Below are positions 53,308 to 62,127 of a stretch of DNA of 64,000 nucleotides, piece after piece (the first letter of the stretch is position 1; the number at the start of each line of letters is the position of its first letter). Both the position numbers and the translations under genes were made by a program. The notes beneath the pieces are model-generated. The model did no database searches. It worked only from the letters and a program-made list of their open reading frames with translations, and was not told where the DNA came from. Origin of the DNA: UBA8389 sp035719105 (GTDB taxonomy: Bacteria; Bacteroidota; Bacteroidia; Bacteroidales; UBA1402); the NCBI GenBank assembly GCA_035719105.1, contig DASTGN010000004.1, positions 186,001-250,000 on the forward strand, read 5' to 3'.

Positions 53308-56283
53308 TTAAAAATTAATGGATAAACCAACAATGAAGTTTCTTGGTCTGGGGTAGACATTTTTGTCGATACCGTCATAGATTTCAGGATCCAAACCATT
53401 GTATTTGGTCAACAATAAAGGATTTTGGACCGTAGCAAATACACGTGCACCTGCTTTTTGACCAAACGGATTCTTCATGGAGTAACCCAACGTAATGTTG
53501 TCGATACGGAAGAAGGATCCATCCTTAATGTAATAGTCAGACCAATATTGCGGAGCCGTGAAATTGGTTTTCGTTGCACTTGTCAAACGGTTTTTCAGGA
53601 AGCCTGAATAGTAAGAATCAGATAAAGCTTCTCTGGTAGACTGTACATTGTTATAAACATAACCACCGAGGTTGCATCTGGCATTGAAGCCGAAATCCCA
53701 TTCCTTATAGGTCAATTTCGAGGACAAGCCCATGATGACATCGGGAGCTGGTTTTCCAAAGTGGTACATGTCTGCATCGGTAATTTTACCATCACCGCTT
53801 CTGTCAACATAAACACCTTCCAAAGGTTGTCCTGCTGCATCGTAGACTTGTTGGTAAACAAAGAATGAATTCACTGGATAACCCACACTGTTCATTTGAA
53901 TGTAATTTCCGGTACCTCCAGAAATTCCACCTGCTTGAACGCCTTTGTAGTTGGCATCTGCATAACGAGTCAACTTGGTAATTTCATTCTTGTTGTAGGT
54001 GAAGTTGAAACCAAGATCCCAGTTCAGGTCATTTCCTACTACGGGTTTGGTGTTAATCATGAATTCAACCCCTTTATTGGTGAGGTTCCCGACGTTTGTC
54101 AACAGTTCATTGATAAAGTTGGTACCTGCAGCTACGGGAATCGTATTGATCAAGTCGTTGGTCTGACGATAATAAAGATCCAAAGATCCTGCGATACGGC
54201 CATTCATGAATCCATAATCCAAACCGATGTTGGAAGTGGTGGTTTCTTCCCATTTAATCTGAGAATCGTAACCTTTTGGACGAATCAAGTTGATGACGTT
54301 GTTACCAAACATCATTTTGGCACCAGTCGTTCCAGAAACGTAACGAGCCAAGTATGGATAATCGTTGTCTGTAATGTCTTGTTGACCAGTCACCCCATAA
54401 CCAATACGCAATTTGAGATCGCTCAAATTGGAAAAGTTTTCCATAAATGATTCCTCGTTCAGTTTCCATGCGAATGCCATTGCTGGGAACAACCCATGGC
54501 GGTTTGCAGCATTGAAACGTGATGAAGCATCGTCTCTAAGTGACAATGTCAGCAAATACTTTTGATTGAAAGTATAGTTTACACGTCCAAAAAGAGAAAC
54601 CAAAATAGCTTCGGTCGAATTCCGAATCGGATCTTTCGTTTTCAACGGATCAGTATATGAATAATCCTCACCATCTGTACGATAGAAACGTTGCCAGGAA
54701 TAACCTCCCATCACATCAAGTTTGCTGTTGATGCCATCCAAATCTTTGCCATAATTCAAGAAGAAATCCAAAACAGTGTTGCTGGTCTTTTGAAAGTACT
54801 TTTTAGTTTCGCCGGTACCATTTTTAATATCGCCCCAAACCCACGATTGAACGGAGTTTTCAGGAATGATGACATCACCCTTGCTATCTGTTGCATCGAA
54901 ACCCAAGTTCAGGTTCGCCTTCAATTCTGGCAAAGCTTTGAACGTGTAGTCAAATTGTGCATTGCCAATGCTTCGATAAACAGTTGATTGGTCGTCCTTT
55001 TCATTCAAAATGGATACCGGATTCGCAATTGCGATGTTGTTGGGAACACCTACTGTGTTCAACGACAAGTAGTATCCATTGCCATAATCGGTAGATTCAT
55101 ATACCGGAACGGTAGGATTCATTTCCAAGGCAGCACCAATAGCTCCTTGATCTGAGAAACGGTTCTTCACCAACATGCCCTTTAAATTGGCATTCAATTT
55201 TAGCCTATTATCAAGAAACGTTGGGTTGACACCTACGGAGAAAGTACCTCTATTCATTTTGGAATTCAATAAAATTCCATTTTCTGACAAAAAGTTGGCA
55301 GAAGCACGATAAGGGATACTGTTCACGGTTCCGGTCACACTTAAGTTGTGGTCGGTAGAAACAGCTGTACGATAAATTTCATTTTGCCAATCGGTATTGA
55401 AAGTTCCCAATAAACCAGTTTGTTCAGAGTTTGCGCCATAAATGTCGAGAATCAAAGCGCTGAATTGGGCAGCGTTCATCGTTTCCAATTTTTTAGCAAT
55501 GGTGCCGATTGAAACACTTCCATTGTATGCAACCTTAGGTGCGGAAGTTCCTTTTCCTTCTGCACCCTTTTTAGTCGTAATGATGATTACACCATTGGAA
55601 GCTCTGGAACCATAAATGGCAGTTGAAGAAGCGTCTTTAAGGATGACATAACTTTCGATATCGTTCGGATTGATTGTCGAAAGTGGATTGCTAGCTCCAG
55701 AAATAGAGCGGTTTTCCATGGGGACTCCGTCAATCACAATTAACGGGTCGTTGCTGGCACTCATTGAGGAACCACCACGTATACGGATGGTTGCAGAAGA
55801 TCCGGGTGCTCCACCAGCCGTGGTTACATTCAAACCAGCCACTTTACCCAACAGCAAGTCGGTGGGAGAAACGGCTAATCCACGGTTGATTTCTTCTGCT
55901 TTGATGGCTGTCACAGCACCAGTTGCATCTTTTTTGCGAACAGTGCCATAACCGATGGCAACCACTTCACCTAATGAAATGGAAGACTCTTGCAAAATAA
56001 TTTTGAGATCTCCCTTAACTTCGGAAACACGTACATCAACAGGAACATATCCCATACAGGAAATATTCAATACTGATGCAGCGGAAGTGACGTTAATGGA
56101 AAATCCTCCATTGACATCCGTGATGGTCCCGTTGCTGGTCCCTTTGACGGCGACGTTGGCACCGACAATCGCAACGTTGTCCTTATCGAGCACCGTCCCG
56201 CGAATGGTCGTTTTGTTCTGAGCAAAGGCTGAAAGCCCAAGACAAAGAAAAAACACCGAAAGCATAAATCTGATTTTTTTCAT
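53308..56283 (-). CDS. susC: SusC-like TonB-dependent maltooligosaccharide importer
   Basis: A 991-residue outer-membrane transporter. Signal peptide to about residue 21 (LSAFAQ). A carboxypeptidase-regulatory-like domain lies at about 23-105 (TTIRGTVLDKDNVAIVGANVAV). The SusC signature and plug follow (LGEVVAIGYGTVRKKDATGAV, SMSASNDPLIVIDGVPME, YVILKDASSTAIYGSRASNGV), then the beta-barrel with an aromatic end (RNFIVGLSINF). It imports maltodextrins produced by the surface amylase using TonB energy. It lies 60 nt after the MFS gene; no terminator is seen between them. Confidence 0.94.
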   Translation of the reverse strand: MKKIRFMLSVFFLCLGLSAFAQNKTTIRGTVLDKDNVAIVGANVAVKGTSNGTITDVNGGFSINVTSAASVLNISCMGYVPVDVRVSEVKGDLKIILQESSISLGEVVAIGYGTVRKKDATGAVTAIKAEEINRGLAVSPTDLLLGKVAGLNVTTAGGAPGSSATIRIRGGSSMSASNDPLIVIDGVPMENRSISGASNPLSTINPNDIESYVILKDASSTAIYGSRASNGVIIITTKKGAEGKGTSAPKVAYNGSVSIGTIAKKLETMNAAQFSALILDIYGANSEQTGLLGTFNTDWQNEIYRTAVSTDHNLSVTGTVNSIPYRASANFLSENGILLNSKMNRGTFSVGVNPTFLDNRLKLNANLKGMLVKNRFSDQGAIGAALEMNPTVPVYESTDYGNGYYLSLNTVGVPNNIAIANPVSILNEKDDQSTVYRSIGNAQFDYTFKALPELKANLNLGFDATDSKGDVIIPENSVQSWVWGDIKNGTGETKKYFQKTSNTVLDFFLNYGKDLDGINSKLDVMGGYSWQRFYRTDGEDYSYTDPLKTKDPIRNSTEAILVSLFGRVNYTFNQKYLLTLSLRDDASSRFNAANRHGLFPAMAFAWKLNEESFMENFSNLSDLKLRIGYGVTGQQDITDNDYPYLARYVSGTTGAKMMFGNNVINLIRPKGYDSQIKWEETTTSNIGLDYGFMNGRIAGSLDLYYRQTNDLINTIPVAAGTNFINELLTNVGNLTNKGVEFMINTKPVVGNDLNWDLGFNFTYNKNEITKLTRYADANYKGVQAGGISGGTGNYIQMNSVGYPVNSFFVYQQVYDAAGQPLEGVYVDRSGDGKITDADMYHFGKPAPDVIMGLSSKLTYKEWDFGFNARCNLGGYVYNNVQSTREALSDSYYSGFLKNRLTSATKTNFTAPQYWSDYYIKDGSFFRIDNITLGYSMKNPFGQKAGARVFATVQNPLLLTKYNGLDPEIYDGIDKNVYPRPRNFIVGLSINF

Positions 56284-56343
56284 CTTTTGGTAGCGTATTA
56301 GATTAGTAATAAAGAAAATATATTGGATTTAAGAATTTGAAGA

Positions 56344-57675
56344 TTAATCCTTGTCTTGAACAAAGACCACAGATACGGCTGCTAACAACAAACAAACACC
56401 AGCCATCAGGATACCTCCCATCGCATTGGATCCCATCCAATATTCAATGATTGGTCCACCTATCAAGCTGCTGACAATCTGCGGAATGGTTATGAAAAAG
56501 TTGAAAATTCCCATGTACACGCCCATTTTAGCCGAAGGGATTGAACCCACCAATATGGCATATGGCATGGCTAAAATGCTGGCCCAAGCAATACCAACAC
56601 CCACCATGGACAATATCAGCCAATTCGAATCGTGAATAAAGAACATGGATATCAAGCCCAATCCACCAATCACCAATGAAATAGCATGCGTGAACTTACG
56701 GCTTGTTTTTGCAGCTATACCTGGTAATGCGAGTGCATAGAACATGGCTACCAGATTGTATACACCGAACAAAACGCCCACCCAATCGCCAGCTTTCTGA
56801 TATTCGTGAGAAGTAGGATCTGTCGTTCCATAAACGGCTGAAGCTACGGCAGGTGTTGTATAAACCCACATGGTGAACAAGGCAAACCAAGAAAAGAATT
56901 GCGTGATTCCCAACTCTTTCATGGTCTTAGGCATTTTGGCTATATCCTTGAAAATGACCATCGGGTTCTTTTTGCCCTTACTTTGTGAATCATTATTGGT
57001 TTCGTCTGGGAAAAAACTTTCATGAATTTCAGGGGGATATTCCTTAGTACGGATGATGGTCCAAATGATGGTACCCATCATTAAAACTGCTCCTACATAA
57101 AAAGAAATCAATACGTTCAGAGGCATCCCGCTGGCAAGTACCGTATCTCCGATACCTGTCCATTCAGACAATGCATAGGGCAACCAACTTCCTAAAACAG
57201 CTCCGATACCTATTAAAAAAGTTTGAATGGAAAAACCGAGCGTTCGCTGTTTGCTTGGCAGCTGATCGGCCACCAATGCACGGAAAGGTTCCATTGCCAC
57301 ATTGAACGATGCATTTAATATGGTAAGGATTCCTGCTCCTACCAATAGTGGCGACATGATGGCTGATAAACCGGCCGAATGGGGCATAAACACCAATGCG
57401 ATGGAGGCCATTAAAGCACCAGCCAAAAAATACGGTTTCCTCCGTCCCATCTTGTTCCAAGTATGGTCGGAATAGTGCCCGATGATTGGCTGTATGATCA
57501 AACCGGTAAGCGGAGCAACAATCCAGAACCAGGAAAGTGTACCCACATCAGCTCCAAATGTTTGGAGGATGCGGCTGGCGTTGGCGTTTTGCAGGGCGAA
57601 GCCGGCTTGAATGCCAAGAAATCCAAAACACATGTTCCAGATTTGCCAAAAGGAAAGTTTCGGTTTTTGTGTCAT
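56344..57675 (-). CDS. MFS sugar (maltose/maltodextrin-type) transporter
   Basis: A 443-residue inner-membrane transporter with about 12 helices. FGFLGIQAGFALQNANASRI near the start and GHYSDHTWNKMGRRKPYFLAGA (residues about 63-84, the MFS A-motif region; conserved part DHTWNKMGRRKPY) identify the MalA/SLC45-like branch. This branch moves maltose or glucosides with protons. The start is the ATG at 57675 (MTQKPKLSFW); an upstream in-frame TTG at 57684 would overlap the pullulanase stop. It lies 5 nt after the pullulanase gene and should bring periplasmic maltose into the cell. Confidence 0.87.
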   Translation of the reverse strand: MTQKPKLSFWQIWNMCFGFLGIQAGFALQNANASRILQTFGADVGTLSWFWIVAPLTGLIIQPIIGHYSDHTWNKMGRRKPYFLAGALMASIALVFMPHSAGLSAIMSPLLVGAGILTILNASFNVAMEPFRALVADQLPSKQRTLGFSIQTFLIGIGAVLGSWLPYALSEWTGIGDTVLASGMPLNVLISFYVGAVLMMGTIIWTIIRTKEYPPEIHESFFPDETNNDSQSKGKKNPMVIFKDIAKMPKTMKELGITQFFSWFALFTMWVYTTPAVASAVYGTTDPTSHEYQKAGDWVGVLFGVYNLVAMFYALALPGIAAKTSRKFTHAISLVIGGLGLISMFFIHDSNWLILSMVGVGIAWASILAMPYAILVGSIPSAKMGVYMGIFNFFITIPQIVSSLIGGPIIEYWMGSNAMGGILMAGVCLLLAAVSVVFVQDKD

Positions 57676-57680
57676 TCGTA

Positions 57681-59663
57681 TCAATTTATATAAGCAACCA
57701 TCGAGCTAATAGCGGGTACTGTAACCCGGTTCCCTGAAAACGTTTTTATTCCGTCCATATCGATTTTCCCGTCCGCTACCACCATAGTCCAAGTTCCATC
57801 GGGAATATCCATTTCGATGGGTGCGTTGTTTCCATTGTGGATGACCAAAATCGTTTTCCAACTATCATTATTGGCATAATTTTTCAGTACGAATCCCACC
57901 ACATCGGGTTTTGAGTTTTCTAAAAAGGACAAGTGTTGTTGAACGTCCGAAGCCAAATTCATCCGAAAAGCAGGATGTTCCTTGCGTAAACGAATTAGTT
58001 CTTTGTAATAGTTAAACACATCTGCTTGCAATAATTTGTTTTCCCAATGCAGCTGATTGATGGAATCCGGGGATTCAAACGAGTTGGAAACGCCAAACTT
58101 AGTGCGTAACAATTCCTCACCTGAAAGCATAAAAGGCACACCCTGAGCTGTGAAAACCATCGTTTGAGCCAATTTGTCCATTCGAATCAAGTCTTCCAAT
58201 GTCGAACCCGCAGGAGCAGAAACTTTCAGCTTATCAAACAAACATAAATCATCGTGGCAGGAAACATAGTTGATTACCTCGTCCGGATTGTTGGCATAAG
58301 GCCCCTTTGAATAATTCACCTTAGTGTAATCTACTTGTGGATGTTGAATGGCACCTACAATCCCGAATTTCACGCTTTCTTCCATGCCCTTCAAGCCACT
58401 TGCAAAACCTGGAGCCTGATGGTTGTTCCAGCTGCCTTTGACCGCATCGCGAAAATCATCACTGAAAACGGCTATGCGAGGCATCTGAAGTCCATTTTGC
58501 TTGATAGCTCGTTCAGCCTCGGGTAGTGGAGAATTACCAGCTGTCCAACCTTCACCATAAATAAATAAAGATGGATCTATGGCATCCAATGCTTTGCGGA
58601 CTTCGTTCATCGTCTGAATATCATGTACACCCATCAAGTCAAATCGAAAACCGTCAATGTGGTATTCATTCACCCAATAACATACGGATTCAATGATGTA
58701 TTGGCGCATCATAGCCTTTTCCGAAGCCGTTTCATTGCCACAGCCTGAAGCATTGGACGGTGTACCATCTGAGTTGAATCGATAAAAATAACCAGGAGCG
58801 GTCAGTTCAAAATTTGAACCGGCTAAACGATAAGTATGGTTGTAAACCACATCCATAATCACACGAAGGCCTTTGTTATGGAAACTTTGAACCATTTCCT
58901 TAAATTCACGAATTCGTGTTTCGGGATTGAACGGGTTGGTTGAATAGGAACCTTCTGGGACGTTGTAATTTTGAGGATCATACCCCCAATTGTATTTTTT
59001 GATGGAAAGGTTGGTTTCATCGATGCAGCCGAAATCAAAAGCGGGCAGAATGTGCACGTGCGTCACTCCTAGGTCCTTCAAATGATCAATTCCTGTGGTT
59101 AAGCCTTCGGCAGAAGTCTGGTTTTCGGTCAATGCCAGGTATTTCCCTTTATTTTTCATACCCGAACTGGGACTTACGGAGAAGTCTCGCAGGTGCATTT
59201 CGTACAAAACAATGTCTGTGAAATTATTCAGAACCGGTCTAACATCGTTATCCCATCCCACTGGGTCCGTCTTTTTAAGATTGAGAATTCCAGCACGCCG
59301 ACCATTGGCTCCCGTTGCCTTGCACTTGATGCCAGGAGTTTCGTTCAACCACGAACCGAGATGCTTAATTTGAAAAGTATAAAATTTACCGGACAGATTG
59401 CCCTTCACCTTAAGAGACCAAAACGAGCCCTTTTGTTTCAGATTCAATACTTTAAAGGCCGAACCCTGTAAGCCGTCTACATAAAGGTTAACACGAACAC
59501 CTTCCGCGGTTGGCGACCATAAAGTGAAAATCGAAAAATGGGGGGTATAACAAAGTTCGTCGTAGGAGAAATTGGACTTATCCGTTTTCGCATCCAATTG
59601 AGCAAAGGAGCTCATGAATGTCAAAAAAAAGACTACAGGCAGAATAGCGTTCAACTTCAGCAT
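57681..59663 (-). CDS. pulA: Type I pullulanase (GH13 subfamily 14)
   Basis: Debranches starch and pullulan by cutting alpha-1,6 links. A 660-residue protein with signal peptide (MLKLNAILPVVFFLTFMSSFAQ), an N-terminal E-set/CBM48-type domain (about 30-130) and the GH13 barrel. The hallmark YNWGYDP is at residues 224-230. Catalytic residues are Asp342 in GFRFDLMG, Glu371 in IYGEGW and Asp471 in VSCHDDL. The ATG at 59663 is used; in-frame TTG codons upstream are less likely. It is the first gene of the starch operon, with promoter and direct-repeat operator just upstream. Confidence 0.94.
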   Translation of the reverse strand: MLKLNAILPVVFFLTFMSSFAQLDAKTDKSNFSYDELCYTPHFSIFTLWSPTAEGVRVNLYVDGLQGSAFKVLNLKQKGSFWSLKVKGNLSGKFYTFQIKHLGSWLNETPGIKCKATGANGRRAGILNLKKTDPVGWDNDVRPVLNNFTDIVLYEMHLRDFSVSPSSGMKNKGKYLALTENQTSAEGLTTGIDHLKDLGVTHVHILPAFDFGCIDETNLSIKKYNWGYDPQNYNVPEGSYSTNPFNPETRIREFKEMVQSFHNKGLRVIMDVVYNHTYRLAGSNFELTAPGYFYRFNSDGTPSNASGCGNETASEKAMMRQYIIESVCYWVNEYHIDGFRFDLMGVHDIQTMNEVRKALDAIDPSLFIYGEGWTAGNSPLPEAERAIKQNGLQMPRIAVFSDDFRDAVKGSWNNHQAPGFASGLKGMEESVKFGIVGAIQHPQVDYTKVNYSKGPYANNPDEVINYVSCHDDLCLFDKLKVSAPAGSTLEDLIRMDKLAQTMVFTAQGVPFMLSGEELLRTKFGVSNSFESPDSINQLHWENKLLQADVFNYYKELIRLRKEHPAFRMNLASDVQQHLSFLENSKPDVVGFVLKNYANNDSWKTILVIHNGNNAPIEMDIPDGTWTMVVADGKIDMDGIKTFSGNRVTVPAISSMVAYIN

Positions 59664-59692
59664 CAAGATATAATTCAAGGTTTTCTAAACCG

Positions 59693-59727
59693 CAAATATC
59701 AAGATCAGGTGCTTAGGTAGAGTCAAA
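59693..59727 (-). promoter_or_regulatory. Promoter of the starch-utilisation operon
   Basis: On the minus strand TTTG (59727-59724) and GATATTTG (59700-59693, 7 of 8 to TAnnTTTG), spaced by 23 bp. The start is expected near 59687, giving a leader of about 24 nt before pulA. The imperfect -7 and wide spacing suit a promoter that needs an activator. Confidence 0.5.
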
Positions 59728-59733
59728 AAAATG

Positions 59734-59768
59734 ACGAAATGAATAATTTGGGGGATGAAATGAACAAT
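59734..59768. promoter_or_regulatory. Direct-repeat operator, candidate LytTR response-regulator site
   Basis: Two 14-bp direct repeats, ACGAAATGAATAAT (59734-59747) and ATGAAATGAACAAT (59755-59768), match at 12 of 14 positions. They are offset by exactly 21 bp, two helical turns. They end 7 bp upstream of the -33 box of the starch operon promoter. LytTR-domain regulators are known to bind tandem repeats of about 10 bp with this period. Read on the minus strand the core is TTCATTTC, which resembles the E. coli YpdB box as I recall it (GGCATTTCAT repeated with an 11-bp spacer). A LytTR regulator gene is the adjacent gene. Confidence 0.6.
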
Positions 59769-59832
59769 CTCGATGTTAAAGTTACTGATAAACCCGTAAA
59801 AAAACAAACAAATCTATCAAAATGTCAAAAAC

Positions 59833-60588
59833 CTAGACTCCTTCCAACCAACTCAGGAAGTCGGGAACACGTAGTCGGCTCACCAAAACTTCTTCCAGAA
59901 AACCTGGTTCAAGTTTTATTTTCAAACGACTGTTGAAATGTTTAGAAACCGTCTTTACGGCTTGAATGTTAGCGATGCACGCTCTGGAAAGGCGAAAAAA
60001 ACTTTTTGGGTCGAGCTGATCTTCCAGATTATCTAAAGAATATTCCGAAAAGTAACGCTTACCCGTTCGACTAACGATAAAAGTCACTTTATCTTCTGCA
60101 TAAAAATAAGCGATATCCTCCACCAAAAGGACAATGATTTGGTCGTTTTGTTTGGTGATGAAACGCTTCTTATAAACTTTTGGAACCGATTTGATCAGTA
60201 ATTCTTCGAGCGATTTCAAGTCCGTTTGGCTCGATTTATTCATGCTGGACGATTTCTCGACTGCTTTTACAAATTCTGTACTATCTATGGGTTTAAGCAA
60301 ATAATCCACACTATTCACCTTGAACGCTTTGATGGCAAACTGGTCATATGCGGTGGTAATAATTACAGGAGCCTTCACATTCACCCGTTTGAAAATTTCA
60401 AAACATTGACCATCAGAAAGTTCGACATCCATGAATATCAATTCGGGGGAATTGACTGCCAACCAATCAGAAGCCTTTTCTACAGAATTCAAAACGGCCA
60501 TTATTTCGGAATCTGGAAAATGAGTTTTCAGCAAACGCTCAAGCTGCATTTGAGCTGGGATTTCGTCTTCTACGATAAGAATCTTCAT
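59833..60588 (-). CDS. LytTR-family response regulator
   Basis: A 251-residue two-component regulator. The receiver domain (about 1-120) has the acidic pair in IVEDE (residues 6-9 region), phosphoacceptor Asp54 in LIFMDVEL, a Thr/Ala switch in ITTAYDQFAIKAF and the Lys in YLLKPID. The LytTR DNA-binding domain covers about 145-245 (KRFITKQNDQIIVLLVEDIAYFYAEDK and YSLDNLEDQLDPKSFFRLSRACIANI, both given in part). It lies 9 nt after the kinase gene and 169 nt before pulA on the same strand. It is the likely activator of the starch operon. Confidence 0.92.
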   Translation of the reverse strand: MKILIVEDEIPAQMQLERLLKTHFPDSEIMAVLNSVEKASDWLAVNSPELIFMDVELSDGQCFEIFKRVNVKAPVIITTAYDQFAIKAFKVNSVDYLLKPIDSTEFVKAVEKSSSMNKSSQTDLKSLEELLIKSVPKVYKKRFITKQNDQIIVLLVEDIAYFYAEDKVTFIVSRTGKRYFSEYSLDNLEDQLDPKSFFRLSRACIANIQAVKTVSKHFNSRLKIKLEPGFLEEVLVSRLRVPDFLSWLEGV

Positions 60589-60597
60589 AATTTTAGA

Positions 60598-61644
60598 CTA
60601 CGTTTTATCGATGATTGGCAAACAAACGGAGAAATGTGTGTCGGTTCTTGAAACCAAGATTGATTTTCTGAACAAGGCTTGATATTGACCTTCAATATTC
60701 TTCAACCCCAAATTGCTGGATTCAGTTTGCTGGGTTCGAGGAAGCAAATTATTTTCCACCCGTACGAAATGATCCTTAACACGAATGCTAATTTTAAGTG
60801 GATTTTCTTTGCTGATGGCATTATGCTTTGTCGCATTCTCTACCAACAACTGAATACTGCAAGGAATCACGAAGGTTTTCAGATACCGGTCTTCCAACTC
60901 GATTTCCACTTCAAGCCCTTCAGTGAAGCGTTCCTTAAGCAAATCCACGTACATGCTGACAAACGTTCGTTCCTCATCCAAGGTGACAACCGATTCGGAT
61001 TCCTTGCTCAGTAAATAACGGTACACTCCGGCCAGTTTGCCAATGAAGTCGCTGGCCCTGTCCGCATCTGTATGTACCAAATAATCAAGCACATTCAAGC
61101 TATTGAAAAGAAAATGCGGATTTAATTGGCGTTTAAGCTGTTCATATTGGTACTTGACCTTATTCTTTTTGGTAATTTCGGCATCAAGGGCCTTCCGATG
61201 AGACTTTCGGTAATATAAGATGACATCGGTCACTCCCATTACCAAGATATTCAACATGGCGGCTACTAAAAAAACCGCTTCCAACTGCCTGGTGGCAAAC
61301 AAATCTCCCCATGTATATTCCTTGAGTTTGGGCACGCAAAGCATCAAGGTGACAATCAGTGAAATAATAAGGAATGAAAGAATTAGCAATATCAATCGAA
61401 GAGAAGGATTCTGCCCCCAGGAAATAAATTTGTTGATATAATGAACGGAAAGAAATCCAGAAATAAAAAGAAACAAAACTACAGGAATGTTTTTGAAAAT
61501 CTGGAAAATCAAATCGAAGACATCAAACTGGTAATCGTTTTGCAAATAATTCAGCAAATCCACATACAGAATGCGAAATCCCAAAACAGCTATTGCCAAA
61601 ATCAATATTTGACGCCATTCGCTGGTTTTGTTAAATAACTTCAT
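60598..61644 (-). CDS. LytS-type sensor histidine kinase
   Basis: A 348-residue membrane kinase. Four hydrophobic helices (about 11-32, 50-70, 82-104 and 122-146) leave no large extracytoplasmic domain, so the ligand may be sensed within the membrane or through a partner. The His_kinase domain carries LNPHFLFNSLNVL with phosphorylated His177. The ATPase part has VENATKHN and NLGLKNI. It is cotranscribed with the response regulator (9-nt gap) and with the small membrane protein just before it (1-nt gap). Confidence 0.92.
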   Translation of the reverse strand: MKLFNKTSEWRQILILAIAVLGFRILYVDLLNYLQNDYQFDVFDLIFQIFKNIPVVLFLFISGFLSVHYINKFISWGQNPSLRLILLILSFLIISLIVTLMLCVPKLKEYTWGDLFATRQLEAVFLVAAMLNILVMGVTDVILYYRKSHRKALDAEITKKNKVKYQYEQLKRQLNPHFLFNSLNVLDYLVHTDADRASDFIGKLAGVYRYLLSKESESVVTLDEERTFVSMYVDLLKERFTEGLEVEIELEDRYLKTFVIPCSIQLLVENATKHNAISKENPLKISIRVKDHFVRVENNLLPRTQQTESSNLGLKNIEGQYQALFRKSILVSRTDTHFSVCLPIIDKT

Positions 61645-61645
61645 C

Positions 61646-62005
61646 CTAGTCCTTCTTTTGAGTACGCCTGACGATGAAAAACGTTATCCAACCGAGGATT
61701 TCAGTCACAACCATTGTCGTATAGATTTGAGCCATCGACTGCGAAGTGCCCAGATAATCTGTAAACCATTCTGCTCCTTTTGTACCCATGAAAAAACCAC
61801 CCAGGCAGCAAACTAATGTCAACGCCGCCGTCACATCCAGCGGATATTCATTAATTCTTGCCAGAATAACGATCATGGCAATGGTAAGAATGGTTAGGTA
61901 AACACCAGGGTCGGCTCCGTGATTAATAATCAGGGCAGCGATACCTGCATGGGCCAGTGCAAAACCATGTACGATCAGATTCGCTGATCGGTAAGGGAAT
62001 CTCAT
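61646..62005 (-). CDS. Small multi-spanning membrane protein linked to the LytS/LytTR pair
   Basis: A 119-residue protein with about four hydrophobic helices (near 8-27, 31-48, 58-75 and 90-110) and a basic end (VRRTQKKD). I recognise no family. The start at 62005 (MRFPYRSANLIVHG) follows a perfect -7 element; a longer in-frame extension to 62179 would cross the promoter of the divergent gene. It is one nucleotide upstream of the kinase gene, so it is part of the signalling operon. It may be a sensor or transporter-like subunit that passes the signal to the kinase. Confidence 0.7.
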   Translation of the reverse strand: MRFPYRSANLIVHGFALAHAGIAALIINHGADPGVYLTILTIAMIVILARINEYPLDVTAALTLVCCLGGFFMGTKGAEWFTDYLGTSQSMAQIYTTMVVTEILGWITFFIVRRTQKKD

Positions 62006-62041
62006 AGTTTGATAGGTATTTTCAGAGGTTTCAAGGTGAAC

Positions 62042-62049
62042 CAAAGATA
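62042..62049 (-). promoter_or_regulatory. Promoter -7 element of the sensor operon
   Basis: TATCTTTG on the minus strand is a perfect TAnnTTTG, with start expected near 62036, about 31 nt before the ATG at 62005. Confidence 0.5.
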
Positions 62050-62091
62050 TAAGATTCCATTGAATATATGTACCTGGATGGCTTTTTTTCT

Positions 62092-62099
62092 TATTTTTG
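62092..62099 (+). promoter_or_regulatory. Promoter -7 element of the DUF4369-like lipoprotein gene
   Basis: TATTTTTG is a perfect TAnnTTTG, divergent from the sensor-operon promoter 43 bp away. Start expected near 62105. Confidence 0.45.
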
Positions 62100-62127
62100 T
62101 ATTTTAATGTTGTTAACATTTCAACCG

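Noticed and set aside
53896..54450. 184-codon plus-strand open frame
   Set aside because: Antisense to the barrel part of susC; no supporting feature.
59739..59936. 65-codon plus-strand frame over the direct-repeat region
   Set aside because: No promoter on that strand, runs into the antisense of the response regulator, and its repeat-like start (MNNLGDEMNNL) is just the translation of the direct repeat.
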